This document shows positions 27,379 through 36,254 of a stretch of DNA of 64,000 nucleotides, piece by piece (the stretch's first letter is position 1; each line of letters begins with the position of its first letter). The notes under the pieces are model-generated. The model ran no database searches, had not been told where the DNA came from, and saw nothing but the letters and a program-made list of their open reading frames with translations. The stretch spans positions 124,001 through 188,000 of the forward strand of contig CAVPJW010000002.1 of the NCBI GenBank assembly GCA_963705525.1, read 5' to 3'. Source of the stretch: CAVPJW01 sp963705525. Lineage in GTDB: Bacteria > Acidobacteriota > Vicinamibacteria > Vicinamibacterales > CAVPJW01. Position numbers and translations under genes: made by a program.

Positions 27379-28662
27379 TTGCGCTTGCTTCTCGCGCTCG
27401 TTGCCGGCCTCGGTGTATCCGCGCTGCTTGTCGGCGCGGTTCTTTACCTGAGCCGGTCGTTCCTTCTCATCCGACGGCTCGCGTTTCCGCTCTCGGTTGC
27501 AGCGGTTGCGGCCGGACTGAAAGTCTTCACGCTCTTCCAGACTGGTCTTCTTCCCGCCTTCGAGTCGGCTCTGTCGTGGATCCTCATCTTCCTACCGGCC
27601 ATCGTGGTGCTGCGGATCTTCGGACTGTACTTCTTCGAGATCCATCTGCGGTCGCATCGCCAGATCCATCTGCCGCCGCTCATCCCGCCGGTAATCATGG
27701 CGCTCGCCTACATGGTCACCGCGCTCGTCACGATTCGTGTGATCTATCCGGACCTCAACGTGGGTCCGCTGGTGGCAACGAGCGCCGTCACGTCGCTCGT
27801 CCTCGGGCTCGCGCTCCAGCCGATTCTGGGGAACCTCTTTGCCGGTGTCGTGATCAGTCTCGAACGGCCCTTCCGGATCAACGACTGGGTGAAAGTGGGC
27901 AATATCGAGGGCCGTGTCGTCAGTGTCACCTGGCGCACCACGCGCCTCCGGACGCGGGAAAATGACGACCTCATCCTCCCGAACGGAAAAATCGCCGAAG
28001 AGCCGATAATCAATTACTACTACCCTCATCCGATGCACGTCGAGCGGATCCGGGTGAGCGTGGACTACCAGACACCGCCGTATCGAGTGCAACAAGCCTT
28101 GCTCAACTGTCTTGCAGGCGTGCCCGGTGTCCTCGAGAAGCCCTCGCCCGAGGTGCAAGTCGCGTCCTTTGACGACAGCGCCATCACCTACGAGCTCAGA
28201 ATCTGGGTTGACGATGTGGCGCAGGCGCCGCGAATCGGCAGCGACATTCGGGCCCGCGTGTGGGAGGAGTTCAGGCGAAAGGCGATGACGATTCCGTATC
28301 CGACCATGACGCTCGAGCGTCCAAATCCACGAGTGAAGCGAGCGCTCGTGGACCGCAATCAGCCGGCCTCGGCGCGGCTGTTCGTGAGTCAGGGTCCGGA
28401 GCAGGGCGCGTCTCTGAAGCTGGACGGTCAGGCGCTCGTCATCGGTCGCGCCGCGTCCTGCGGCCTAGTGGTCACCGAGCCGCAGGCCAGCAAAGAGCAC
28501 TGTCGCATTGAATGGACGCCGGAGGGCTACATCCTGACAGACCTCCAGAGCAAGTTCGGCACGAGCATCAACGGCGTGCAGGCCACGCGCCGCGTCCTCG
28601 CGGATTCCGATCACATCGGGATCGGTGCGACCGCCATCGTGTTTGAGATCGATGTCGGCTGA
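27379..28662 (+). CDS. MscS-family mechanosensitive channel with C-terminal FHA domain
   Basis: A 427-residue membrane protein. About five helices fill residues 1-150; the MscS pore and beta domain follow (GPLVATSAVTSLVLGLALQPILGNLFAGV, then RINDWVKVGNIEGRVV). Residues about 331-427 are a forkhead-associated domain: VIGRAASCGLVVT, SKEHCRIEW and SKFGTSINGV carry the phosphothreonine-contact Arg, Ser and His. FHA domains bind phosphothreonine peptides. The TTG start is the first that covers helix 1. The next gene, a Ser/Thr kinase, starts inside this one (11-nt overlap), so the kinase may regulate gating through the FHA domain. Confidence 0.87.
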   Translation: MRLLLALVAGLGVSALLVGAVLYLSRSFLLIRRLAFPLSVAAVAAGLKVFTLFQTGLLPAFESALSWILIFLPAIVVLRIFGLYFFEIHLRSHRQIHLPPLIPPVIMALAYMVTALVTIRVIYPDLNVGPLVATSAVTSLVLGLALQPILGNLFAGVVISLERPFRINDWVKVGNIEGRVVSVTWRTTRLRTRENDDLILPNGKIAEEPIINYYYPHPMHVERIRVSVDYQTPPYRVQQALLNCLAGVPGVLEKPSPEVQVASFDDSAITYELRIWVDDVAQAPRIGSDIRARVWEEFRRKAMTIPYPTMTLERPNPRVKRALVDRNQPASARLFVSQGPEQGASLKLDGQALVIGRAASCGLVVTEPQASKEHCRIEWTPEGYILTDLQSKFGTSINGVQATRRVLADSDHIGIGATAIVFEIDVG

Positions 28663-30733
28663 AGCTGTTCCCACCCACGTCGGCCCCTACGACATTCTCG
28701 CCGTGATCGGCTCGGGAGGGATGGGGACCGTCTACAAGGGCTTCCAGGCGTCGCTCAACCGCATCGTTGCGATCAAGGTTCTGCCCGCACGTTTCGTCCA
28801 TGATCCCGAGCGCGTCGAGCGCTTTCACCGAGAAGCGCAGGCCGTTGCCCTCCTGAGCCATCCCAACATCGTCCAGATCATCGACAAAGGCCGTGAGGGC
28901 GATCTCCTCTATTTCGTCATGGAGTACATCGAGGGGCCGTCGCTCGACGCGGTCCTCCAAAAGGGCCGGCTGAGCCTGCCAGAGATCCTGAGGATCCTGA
29001 AGGAGGTTGCCAAGGCCCTGCAGTTCTCGCATGCGAGCGGGATCATCCATCGCGATCTCAAGCCGCGGAACGTGCTGCTCACGAGCGATCTGAGCACGGT
29101 GAAGCTGACTGACTTCGGGATCAGCCGGATCGAATCGTTGTCGCGCGCTGCGGGAACGCTGACCACCGCCAATGCGAGCCTGGGAACACTCTTCTATTTC
29201 TCGCCAGAACAGGCGGAGGATTCGGGAAAGGTCGATCATCGAACGGACATCTATTCGCTGGGCGTGATCTTTTACGAGATGCTGACCGGCAAGGTGCCGG
29301 TTGGAAAGTTTCACCTCCCCAGCGAGCTCAATCCGGAGCTCTCACCCGAGGTCGATGCCGTCGTCCTCAAGTGCCTGGCGTACGACCGCAATCAGCGTTA
29401 TCCCGATGTTCAAGCGTTCCTCGTTGACATCGAAAGGCTCGAGCGCTCCGCAGGATTGACGCTGCTCGACGAGCTGCGGGGCTTCTCCAGACTCAAGGGG
29501 CGTCTGATGCCGCGATCGGATCCGCAGCATGCGGGCCGACGATCGGGCCTGATCGCCGTGCTGCTGCTCGTCGCGGCGATTGTGGCGGGCGGCGCCATCT
29601 TCCTTGCGAAGGGCTGGTCCGATCGGGATCAAACGGAAGCCGCCTCGAACGGCCAGAGCGCGGTCGAACCGACCGAGACTGCTCCGTCACCCTCGACCAA
29701 TGATTCTCCGAATGCTGCCGGCTCTTCGTCGACCGAGAAGGGTGCGGCTGTTGAGCCCGCCAACGCCGGCACCACGGCGCCCGGCGCGTCGTCGGCGCCT
29801 GAGCCTCAGACCATCGAGCCGCAGCCTGCAGCGGCCCCGGCGACAACCGAAACCGGCGCGCAGAAGCCGGGCGCGAACACTCAGCCTGGCGCTCCAGCGC
29901 CTGTAGCGAAAGGCTCGGCTCCCTTGCCGAAGCCATCCGCGACAAGTCCTCCGCCCGCGGTGTCGGCGCCGGCGGCGCCCGATCCGAAAGTGCCCAAGGT
30001 GGATCTCGCCGCGCGCGACCTTGCGTCCATCCGCACAACGGTCGCCGCTGGCCAGTACGATCAGGCCCTGACGGAGATCCAGGGATTTTTCAGCCGTTAC
30101 CCAGACCATGCCCTGGCGCTCGACGCCCATCTCTTGGAGGCCAATGTATTCGAGCGGCAGAATCGCGCCGCCGATGCGGCGCGCACGTATCAAACCATCG
30201 GCGATCGGTTTGCCAGCGACCCCCGGGCTGCGGGCGCGCTTTACCGTCTCGCGCAGCTCAGCGCCGCACGATCCGGGGGACAGGCTGAGGGCCGGCGACT
30301 CTTCGGTCAGGTTGCCAACGACTATCCCGACGGCCAGTGGGCCGTGCCGGCACTGAAGGCCAAGGCCGCCATCGAGGAGCGATCCAAGCTGAAAGAACGC
30401 GATCCAATCCTTCTCCAAACGGTGCCCGCGCAGCTGATGACCTATCGCCAGCTCGTCGAGAAGCACCCGTCCGATCCGAGCGCCGAAGTCGCATTCTGGA
30501 AGCTGGGAGAGATGTACGAGGATGTCGAGCGCTTCGACCTTGCGGCATCGGCGTTCTCGGGTCTCGGAACGAACTTTCCGCAGACGTCGTACGACGCGTG
30601 GTTCCGTGCGGGTGAGTTGTACGACAGGAAGATCAAGGACCGGGCGGCCGCTCGCAGTGCGTACGCACGCGTTCCCAGGGGATCGCGAAATTACGACGAA
30701 GCGCAGAAGCGCGCCAGCCGCCTCGCACGCTGA
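28652..30733 (+). CDS. Membrane Ser/Thr protein kinase with periplasmic TPR/YbgF-like domain
   Basis: A 693-residue Hanks-type kinase. The kinase domain (about residues 8-275) has GSGGMGTVYKG, AIKVLP, HRDLKPRNVLL, DFGISR and GTLFYFSPEQ, so all catalytic residues are present. One membrane helix lies near residues 298-318. A long Pro/Ala/Ser-rich linker (about 325-450) leads to a helical TPR-like domain (about 455-690) resembling YbgF/BamD repeats. ATG 28652 lies inside the MscS-FHA gene. The external domain may sense envelope state and the kinase signal to the FHA channel. Domain limits are approximate. Confidence 0.9.
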   Translation: MSAEAVPTHVGPYDILAVIGSGGMGTVYKGFQASLNRIVAIKVLPARFVHDPERVERFHREAQAVALLSHPNIVQIIDKGREGDLLYFVMEYIEGPSLDAVLQKGRLSLPEILRILKEVAKALQFSHASGIIHRDLKPRNVLLTSDLSTVKLTDFGISRIESLSRAAGTLTTANASLGTLFYFSPEQAEDSGKVDHRTDIYSLGVIFYEMLTGKVPVGKFHLPSELNPELSPEVDAVVLKCLAYDRNQRYPDVQAFLVDIERLERSAGLTLLDELRGFSRLKGRLMPRSDPQHAGRRSGLIAVLLLVAAIVAGGAIFLAKGWSDRDQTEAASNGQSAVEPTETAPSPSTNDSPNAAGSSSTEKGAAVEPANAGTTAPGASSAPEPQTIEPQPAAAPATTETGAQKPGANTQPGAPAPVAKGSAPLPKPSATSPPPAVSAPAAPDPKVPKVDLAARDLASIRTTVAAGQYDQALTEIQGFFSRYPDHALALDAHLLEANVFERQNRAADAARTYQTIGDRFASDPRAAGALYRLAQLSAARSGGQAEGRRLFGQVANDYPDGQWAVPALKAKAAIEERSKLKERDPILLQTVPAQLMTYRQLVEKHPSDPSAEVAFWKLGEMYEDVERFDLAASAFSGLGTNFPQTSYDAWFRAGELYDRKIKDRAAARSAYARVPRGSRNYDEAQKRASRLAR

Positions 30734-30752
30734 CGATCACACGGCCGTCGTC

Positions 30753-31334
30753 TCAGGGGAACAGCAGATCGCTCGTCCACGACGCCCCAGCGCGGCGGTA
30801 CCGCACGCGCTCGTGCAGCCGACCGGGTTTGCTCGTCCAGAACTCAATCTCGTCCGGTATCACGCGGAAACCCGACCAGAAGAGAGGCCGTGTCACCGGC
30901 TGGCCCGCGAAGCGGCGCTCGATTTCTTCGACACGCTTCATCAGCTCGTCCTGGGACGACAGCGTTTCGCTCTGCCGCGAGGCCCACGCGCCGATCTGGC
31001 TTTCGCGCGGACGCGTTGCGAAGTACTCGTCAGCTTCGGCGTCGGACACGCGCGAGACCGAGCCTTCGATGCGCACCTGCTTGCCGAGCGGCGCCCAGTG
31101 GATGCAGAGCGCGGCGTGAGGATTGGCCGCCAGATCCTGACTCTTGCGGCTTCCGAGGTTGGTGAAGAAGACGAAGCCGCGCTGATCGGCGCCGCGAAGC
31201 AGGACGAAGCGCGCCGAGGGACGCCCGTCGCTTCCCACCGTGGCCAGCACCATCGCAGTCGGGTCGTCCTGACACACGGCGCGGGCCTGATCGAACAGTT
31301 CGGTAAAGTGTCGGATGGGGTCTGGATCTGCCAC
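30753..31334 (-). CDS. pdxH: Pyridoxamine 5'-phosphate oxidase
   Basis: FMN enzyme that oxidises pyridoxine or pyridoxamine phosphate to pyridoxal phosphate; 193 residues, a short but complete form. MVLATVGSDGRPSARFVLLRG and GFVFFTNLGSRKSQDL bind FMN; SRQSETLSSQDEL and RVIPDEIEFW match the family, although the final RLHERVRY replaces the commoner RLHDR. GTG start at 31334 is supported by a -10 TATAGT 8 nt upstream on the minus strand. Divergent from queG. Confidence 0.9.
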   Translation of the reverse strand: MADPDPIRHFTELFDQARAVCQDDPTAMVLATVGSDGRPSARFVLLRGADQRGFVFFTNLGSRKSQDLAANPHAALCIHWAPLGKQVRIEGSVSRVSDAEADEYFATRPRESQIGAWASRQSETLSSQDELMKRVEEIERRFAGQPVTRPLFWSGFRVIPDEIEFWTSKPGRLHERVRYRRAGASWTSDLLFP

Positions 31335-31342
31335 TATTCAGA

Positions 31343-31348
31343 ACTATA
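31343..31348 (-). promoter_or_regulatory. -10 box of pdxH (leaderless)
   Basis: On the minus strand TATAGT (31348-31343) ends 8 nt before the pdxH GTG at 31334, with no Shine-Dalgarno between. Confidence 0.45.
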
Positions 31349-31369
31349 CAAGGCTTCTGCGCTCCTGCC

Positions 31370-31375
31370 TATAAT
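31370..31375 (+). promoter_or_regulatory. -10 box of queG (near-leaderless)
   Basis: A perfect TATAAT at 31370-31375 ends 9 nt before the queG ATG at 31385. It is divergent from the pdxH -10 box 22 nt away. Confidence 0.5.
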
Positions 31376-31384
31376 CGGCGTGTT

Positions 31385-32519
31385 ATGAACCGACATGCCG
31401 AGCCTTCGGCGGCGCTCCTCGCAGCGAGCGACGTCAAGGCGCATGCGCTTCAACTGGGATTCGATGCCTGCGGCATTGCGGCCCCGGGGGATTTTCCCGA
31501 ACTCCGATATCTGCCTGAGTGGATCGAGCGTGGATACTCGGGCGAGATGACCTACCTGGCGAGGACTGCCGCTCGTCGCGCCGACGTGCGCAGCGTCCTC
31601 CCGACCGCCCGTTCGGTCATCGTGACCGCGACGGTCTACAACGTCGACCGGCCTTACTCGACGGAAATATCAGACCCCACGAAAGCGCTCATTGCCCGCT
31701 ATGCGTGGGGCGATGACTACCACCGGGTCATCGGAGAGCGCCTCGATCAGCTGCTCGCGTGGATGAGATCGCGTGTCGCCGAAGACTTCGAGGCCAGAGC
31801 GTACGTTGACACCGGCCCCGTCCAGGAGCGCGTGTATGCGCAACATGCCGGCATCGGATGGATTGGCAAGAACACGTGCGTGATCAACCCGACCCTGGGC
31901 TCCTGGTTGTTCCTCGGTGAGATCATTTCCAGCCTGGCGCTCTCCGCCGACGCGCCCGCGCACGATCAGTGCGGCGAGTGCTCACTCTGTCTCGAGGCCT
32001 GCCCGACCAGGGCCATCGTGGCGCCGGGCGTGCTGGATGCCACCAGGTGCCTGTCGTACCTGACCATTGAGCTCAAGGGCGCCATTCCCGCCGCCGCGCG
32101 TTCGGACCTCGGCTCGCACGTCTACGGATGCGACATCTGCCAGGACGTGTGTCCGTGGAACCACCGACCAGTCACGTCCAATCGTCCGGAGTGGCAGCCG
32201 CAAACCCGAGCTCGACCGGGCGAGCCTCGAATCGCTCTGGCAGCGATCCGATGTCGATCTGGAAGCGATTCTCGATGAGAGCGCGATGAGCCGCACCCGC
32301 CTGGTGGGCCTGCGTAGAAATCTGGCAGTCGCCATGGGCAACGCGAACATGGCGCCCTCGGACGATGGGGGTGGCGATCGCGCGTCCATCCGCGATCCAC
32401 TCGTCCAGGAACACGTCCAGTGGGCAAGGCAGAAAGCCAACCACCCGCATGGCGGGTCAACACTTCCGATAGTGACGAATGATCTGCACGAATGCGATGA
32501 GGTGCGTCGCCATGATTGA
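31385..32519 (+). pseudogene. queG: Epoxyqueuosine reductase, single frameshift near the C-terminus
   Basis: Last step of queuosine synthesis in tRNA (epoxyqueuosine to queuosine), using cobalamin and two 4Fe-4S clusters. Residues 1-272 are intact, including GIGWIGKNTCVINP, CGECSLCLEACPTRAI and CDICQDVCPWN. At 32201-32207 (CAAACCC) the frame changes: removing one base joins it to PELDRASLESLWQRSDVDLEA and the HEAT-like tail, giving about 377 residues, the family length. As given, the frame stops at 32278. The catalytic and cluster domain is complete either way, so the protein may still work if the shift is real. uspA starts 8 nt before the restored stop. Confidence 0.85.
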
Positions 32520-32979
32520 CCTGAGACAGATTCTTCTGCCGACCGACTTCAGCGAGAACTCAGAGGTTGCGCGAAAGTACGCCCTGGCCTTTGCAGACAT
32601 GACGGGCGCGTCGATCCACGTGCTGCATGTCATGCAGACCGCGCCGGCGACAGGCTGGCCCGCGGAAATCTATGTCCCGCCCCCCACGGAGTTCTTCGAT
32701 CGTCTGGAACGCGATGCGCGCGAGCGTCTGGACAACTGGCTGACCGCCGACCAGCGGACGAAATACAGGGCCCAGCTCGTCTCGGTCAGCGGAAGCCCTT
32801 TCCTGGAGATCGTGCAATACGCAAAACGCCACGATGTCGATCTCATTGTCATCGGCACTCACGGAAGAGGGCCCGTCGGCCACATGCTGATCGGAAGTGT
32901 CGCCGAGCGGGTCGTGCGCAAGGCGCCGTGCCCCGTGCTCACCGTGCGCCATCCACAGCACGAGTTCGTGATGCCGTAA
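32512..32979 (+). CDS. Universal stress protein (UspA family)
   Basis: A 155-residue ATP-binding Usp with the N-terminal ILLPTDFSENSEVARKYA and the nucleotide motif GTHGRGPVGHMLIGSVAERVVRKAPCPVLTVR (G-2x-G-9x-GS) near residues 121-152 (motif shown in part by position). ATG 32512 (MIDLRQILLP) overlaps the end of queG by 8 nt; an in-frame upstream ATG at 32479 adds 11 residues of no homology. Role: survival under stress, mechanism unknown. Confidence 0.9.
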   Translation: MIDLRQILLPTDFSENSEVARKYALAFADMTGASIHVLHVMQTAPATGWPAEIYVPPPTEFFDRLERDARERLDNWLTADQRTKYRAQLVSVSGSPFLEIVQYAKRHDVDLIVIGTHGRGPVGHMLIGSVAERVVRKAPCPVLTVRHPQHEFVMP

Positions 32980-32996
32980 TTTCTGTCACGGAAGTC

Positions 32997-33044
32997 AGTT
33001 GAAGAGTCGAAGGATTGAAGGGTTCCAGAGTTGAAGAGTTCGGT
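32997..33044 (+). repeat. Octamer tandem array in a convergent gap
   Basis: Six contiguous 8-nt units: AGTTGAAG, AGTCGAAG, GATTGAAG, GGTTCCAG, AGTTGAAG and AGTTCGGT, with exact 8-nt period. It lies 18 nt after the uspA stop, between two convergent genes. Confidence 0.8.
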
Positions 33045-33051
33045 ACAGTAG

Positions 33052-33071
33052 CCCAGACCTTTAGGTCTGGG
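33052..33071. terminator. Perfect hairpin next to the octamer array
   Basis: CCCAGACC (33052-33059), loop TTTA and GGTCTGGG (33064-33071): an 8-bp perfect stem in the middle of a convergent gap. It lacks a U-tract on either side, so it may be a bidirectional terminator or a dispersed repeat. Confidence 0.5.
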
Positions 33072-33098
33072 AGCTGGTAACGTACCTCGAAGGCCGCG

Positions 33099-33836
33099 TC
33101 ACTCGCGGAGCAGCGCCCAACGGCGAGGTTCAGGCCGTTGCCGGAGATGGAAGCGCTCTACGGCGTGCTTCTGAATATAGGCCAGGGCTTCGGCGGGATC
33201 GTCGGTGATCAGCAGGAGATTCAGGTCGCCCGGATCGATCGTCTTCTCGGCGGCCATCCTGTTCAGCAGCTCCTCGAAGGGCGCCCAGTATTCGCGGCCC
33301 ATGAGAACGACGGGGAAGCCCAGAATCTTCTTCGTCTGAATGAGCGTCAGGGCTTCCGTGAGTTCATCGAGGGTGCCGAGGCCGCCGGGCAGGGCCACGA
33401 ATGCAAAGGAGTACTTGAAGAGGATGACCTTTCTCACGAAGAAGTAGTGACAGGTCACCCACCGATCCAGATACGGATTGGGCTCCTGCTCGTGAGGCAG
33501 GGCAATGTTGCAGCCCACCGAGCGCCCCTTGACGTCTTTCGCCCCACGATTCGCCGCCTCCATGAGGCCGGGCCCTCCGCCCGTCATCACCGTGAAGCCG
33601 AGCCGGCTGACACCGCGCCCCATTTCGCGGGCAAGGTCGTAGTAGGGATGCGGCTCGTTGTACCGCGCCGAGCCGAAGATCGTGACGCAGGGGCCGACGA
33701 AATGGAAGACGCGGAAGCTGGTGATGAAGTCGCGAAGCGCCCGCAGGACGAGCCAGAGCTCCCGTCCCCGTGAGTGCGGGCCTTCGAGGAGGATGCGGTC
33801 GCCTTGCGACCTGGAATTCTGGGGCGTCTCCTCCAT
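33099..33836 (-). CDS. LOG-family protein (TIGR00730-type Rossmann fold)
   Basis: A 245-residue LOG (lonely-guy) protein. GGGPGLMEAANRGA and the PGGLGTLDELTE motif (PGGxGTxxE) are the nucleotide-binding and catalytic signature; the family acts as cytokinin-nucleotide 5'-phosphoribohydrolase or nucleotide 5'-monophosphate nucleosidase. ATG 33836 overlaps the stop of the FAD-reductase gene by 1 nt (TGATG). It ends a three-gene operon with cfa and the reductase; a link to lipid chemistry is not obvious. Confidence 0.85.
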   Translation of the reverse strand: MEETPQNSRSQGDRILLEGPHSRGRELWLVLRALRDFITSFRVFHFVGPCVTIFGSARYNEPHPYYDLAREMGRGVSRLGFTVMTGGGPGLMEAANRGAKDVKGRSVGCNIALPHEQEPNPYLDRWVTCHYFFVRKVILFKYSFAFVALPGGLGTLDELTEALTLIQTKKILGFPVVLMGREYWAPFEELLNRMAAEKTIDPGDLNLLLITDDPAEALAYIQKHAVERFHLRQRPEPRRWALLRE

Positions 33837-34966
33837 CAAGATAGCTCGAGCGCGCCTTGCCCACGATGGAGGAACCATCGATCGAGCACGACCCGCCGCG
33901 TGAACCATCGGGTCGACATCAGCGCGCGACCTACTGACGATGTCCACCGGTTGATCTGCGTGTCAGCCTTGGGCGGCACGGTGGCGGCCGGTTTGCCGAA
34001 GCGGGCGAGCAGCGCCGCTCGGTACGGCTGGAACGCTTCGACGGTCGTCTGCCCGCCCGCCTTGATGAGGACCGAGGCGGCGAGCAAGCCCGATTCGACG
34101 GCCGTGCGGATTCCTTCGCCGCTCTGCGGATAAGCCAGGCCGGCGGCATCGCCGACGAGCATGACGCCATCGGCCACCACTGGCCGCGGAGATGTCCCGT
34201 ACAGCCGGTACGCATGGCCACGCCACCGTGCGGCGACTCCTCGCGGCACGCGCCGATTTGTCGTCAGAAAATCCAGAAAGCTTCTGACTCGATCGGGCAG
34301 GTCCTTCGCACCAATGCGGCCGAGTCCGATGTTCAGATAGTCGCCTTTCCTGAAGCACCAGCCATAGCCGTCGAGCTCGGGAAGAAAGTAGAGCTCGGGA
34401 ACTTCGCGCGAGACGGCGCATGAGGCGGCCTGCGCGTCGGTGAGCCTGAACTCAATCTCCTGGGTTGCGACGACCGGCGTTCGCACGCCGACTTCAGGGA
34501 GCGTGCGCGCGACCGGACAGAAATGGCCCCCGGCACCAATCACGACCGGCGCGCGAAAGTCATCGTTGACCGTCCATGCACCGTTCGCCCGCGTCAGGCT
34601 CGTCAACGGGGTTCCGAGCGACAGCTGTGCACGGGATCGCGCGAGGAGATAGTGATCGAACTCGCTGCGGCGAATGCCGTAACTGACGGGACTTGCATAG
34701 GTCGTTTCGAGCGTCGCCCCTCCCACCAGCCCCGTACGGAACCCGGTGATGGCTTGAAAGGTGCGGCTGGTTCGATACTCCTCGATGTCGAGCGCCAGCT
34801 CATCGACGACCGCCGGAGTGATCCAGCCGGCGCAAAGCTTTTCCCTCGGGAAGGTCGATTTGTCGAGCACGAGCACGCGCATGCCCGCCGCCACGAGCCG
34901 CCGGGCACAGCTCGACCCGGCGGGTCCGCCGCCGACGATGATGGCATCAAACGCGCGCATCGGCAT
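33836..34966 (-). CDS. FAD-dependent oxidoreductase, geranylgeranyl-reductase family
   Basis: About 376 residues. The Rossmann FAD motif IIVGGGPAGSSCARRL opens the protein; CAGWITP and the second FAD motif VMLVGDAAGLAYPQSGEGI are typical of the geranylgeranyl reductase family, which reduces C=C bonds in lipids. The start is uncertain among ATGs at 34990, 34966 and 34960; those nearest the FAD motif fit best and overlap the upstream cfa gene by 14-20 nt. With the Cfa-type methyltransferase upstream it could saturate or otherwise modify acyl or isoprenoid chains. Substrate unknown. Confidence 0.8.
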   Translation of the reverse strand: MPMRAFDAIIVGGGPAGSSCARRLVAAGMRVLVLDKSTFPREKLCAGWITPAVVDELALDIEEYRTSRTFQAITGFRTGLVGGATLETTYASPVSYGIRRSEFDHYLLARSRAQLSLGTPLTSLTRANGAWTVNDDFRAPVVIGAGGHFCPVARTLPEVGVRTPVVATQEIEFRLTDAQAASCAVSREVPELYFLPELDGYGWCFRKGDYLNIGLGRIGAKDLPDRVRSFLDFLTTNRRVPRGVAARWRGHAYRLYGTSPRPVVADGVMLVGDAAGLAYPQSGEGIRTAVESGLLAASVLIKAGGQTTVEAFQPYRAALLARFGKPAATVPPKADTQINRWTSSVGRALMSTRWFTRRVVLDRWFLHRGQGALELS

Positions 34967-36254
34967 CGGAGGCGGCGCCTCCGGGGACACGCACGGGAGG
35001 CAGGTCGGTCAGTCGTGTCCAGGGAATGTCGTTGCTGGTGCCGCGCGCGAACAGCACCTGGAAGAGCTGCAGCCAGCCCGTCGTGAACGCGGCCTCGGAG
35101 CCGGCCAGGTACAGGCGCCACGCCCGCACGAACGCGTCATCGAACATCGACTCAATGCGTTCGGTCGCGGCTTCGAATCGCGTTCGCCAGTGCATGAGCG
35201 TCTTCGCGTAGTGGAGCCGCAAATTTTCCACGTCGAGCACGGAAAAATTCCATGGCTGGAGGACGCCGTCAACGGCCTCGCCAAGCGTGGGGGGGTAGGC
35301 GCCGGGGAAGATGCGCCGGCGAATCCAGGCGTTCAGATCGCCCGGACGATTGCGGCCGATGAAGTGGAGCAGGCCGCGTCCGTGGTCAGGGTCGAGCACC
35401 CGGTCGATCAGGCGACCGAGGTCGTAGTAATGACCCGGACCGACGTGCTCGAGCATGCCGATGGACACGAAGACGTCACACGGCCGGCTGATGTTGCGAT
35501 AGTCGTCCTCGATGAACTCCACGCGGCCGGTAAGGCCCTCGGCCGCGGCCCGGCGGCGCGCGTACTGAATCTGTTCGCGCGAGATGTTGAACGCACGCAC
35601 GTTCGCGCCGTACCGTCCTGCCATGTGCAGCGCGAAGGCGCCCCAGCCGCAGCCGGCTTCGACGACTGTTTCACCGGGTTTCAGAACGAGCTTTCGGCAG
35701 ACGTGGTCCATCTTCGCAATCTGCGCGGTCTCGAGATCGTCGGCGGGCGAGGGGAAATACGCGCAGGTGTAGAGCAGTTGCTCGTCCAGCCACAGACGGT
35801 AAAAATCGTTGCCGAGATCGTAGTGATGATGGATGTTCCGGCGGGAATCGACTTCCGAGTTGTCTCGCAGCCTGGCCAGCGACCAGCGGTGCGGCCGGGC
35901 TTTCAGCAGCATCGCCCTGTAGACCGCTTCGACGACGGCAACCAGATCGCCCTGCACATCGATGTGGCCGCTCGTGTACCCTTCACCCAGATAGAGGTCC
36001 GAGTTCCAGAGCACGCGGGCCAGCGTCGCCCGATCCTTGAGAACGATGCGCCCTATGGGAGAAATGTGCTGCCGGGCCGGCGCCTCCGACCCATCCCACA
36101 GGACGAACCGGACTGAAGCGGCGCCCATGTGGTGTTGCAGAATGGCGAGGGCCCACCGGTCGATCGGAGAGACTGAGCTTGTACCGATCTGGGCGCGAGT
36201 CGGGCGCTGCGAGTACCCCGCAACGGACTGCCAGTCGTTGCCATCGCCAGCCAT
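34947..36254 (-). CDS. cfa: Cyclopropane-fatty-acyl-phospholipid synthase
   Basis: A 435-residue SAM-dependent enzyme that methylenates unsaturated acyl chains in membrane phospholipids. The SAM site is VVEAGCGWGAFALHMA; the active-site residues correspond to E. coli: Cys in LLYTCAYF, Glu in GMLEHVGPG, His in LLHFIG and Tyr in LHYAKTLMHW, so catalysis should be intact. ATG 36254 has GGAGG 9 nt upstream; an open frame further upstream lacks homology. It leads an operon with an FAD reductase and a LOG protein. Confidence 0.9.
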   Translation of the reverse strand: MAGDGNDWQSVAGYSQRPTRAQIGTSSVSPIDRWALAILQHHMGAASVRFVLWDGSEAPARQHISPIGRIVLKDRATLARVLWNSDLYLGEGYTSGHIDVQGDLVAVVEAVYRAMLLKARPHRWSLARLRDNSEVDSRRNIHHHYDLGNDFYRLWLDEQLLYTCAYFPSPADDLETAQIAKMDHVCRKLVLKPGETVVEAGCGWGAFALHMAGRYGANVRAFNISREQIQYARRRAAAEGLTGRVEFIEDDYRNISRPCDVFVSIGMLEHVGPGHYYDLGRLIDRVLDPDHGRGLLHFIGRNRPGDLNAWIRRRIFPGAYPPTLGEAVDGVLQPWNFSVLDVENLRLHYAKTLMHWRTRFEAATERIESMFDDAFVRAWRLYLAGSEAAFTTGWLQLFQVLFARGTSNDIPWTRLTDLPPVRVPGGAASDADARV

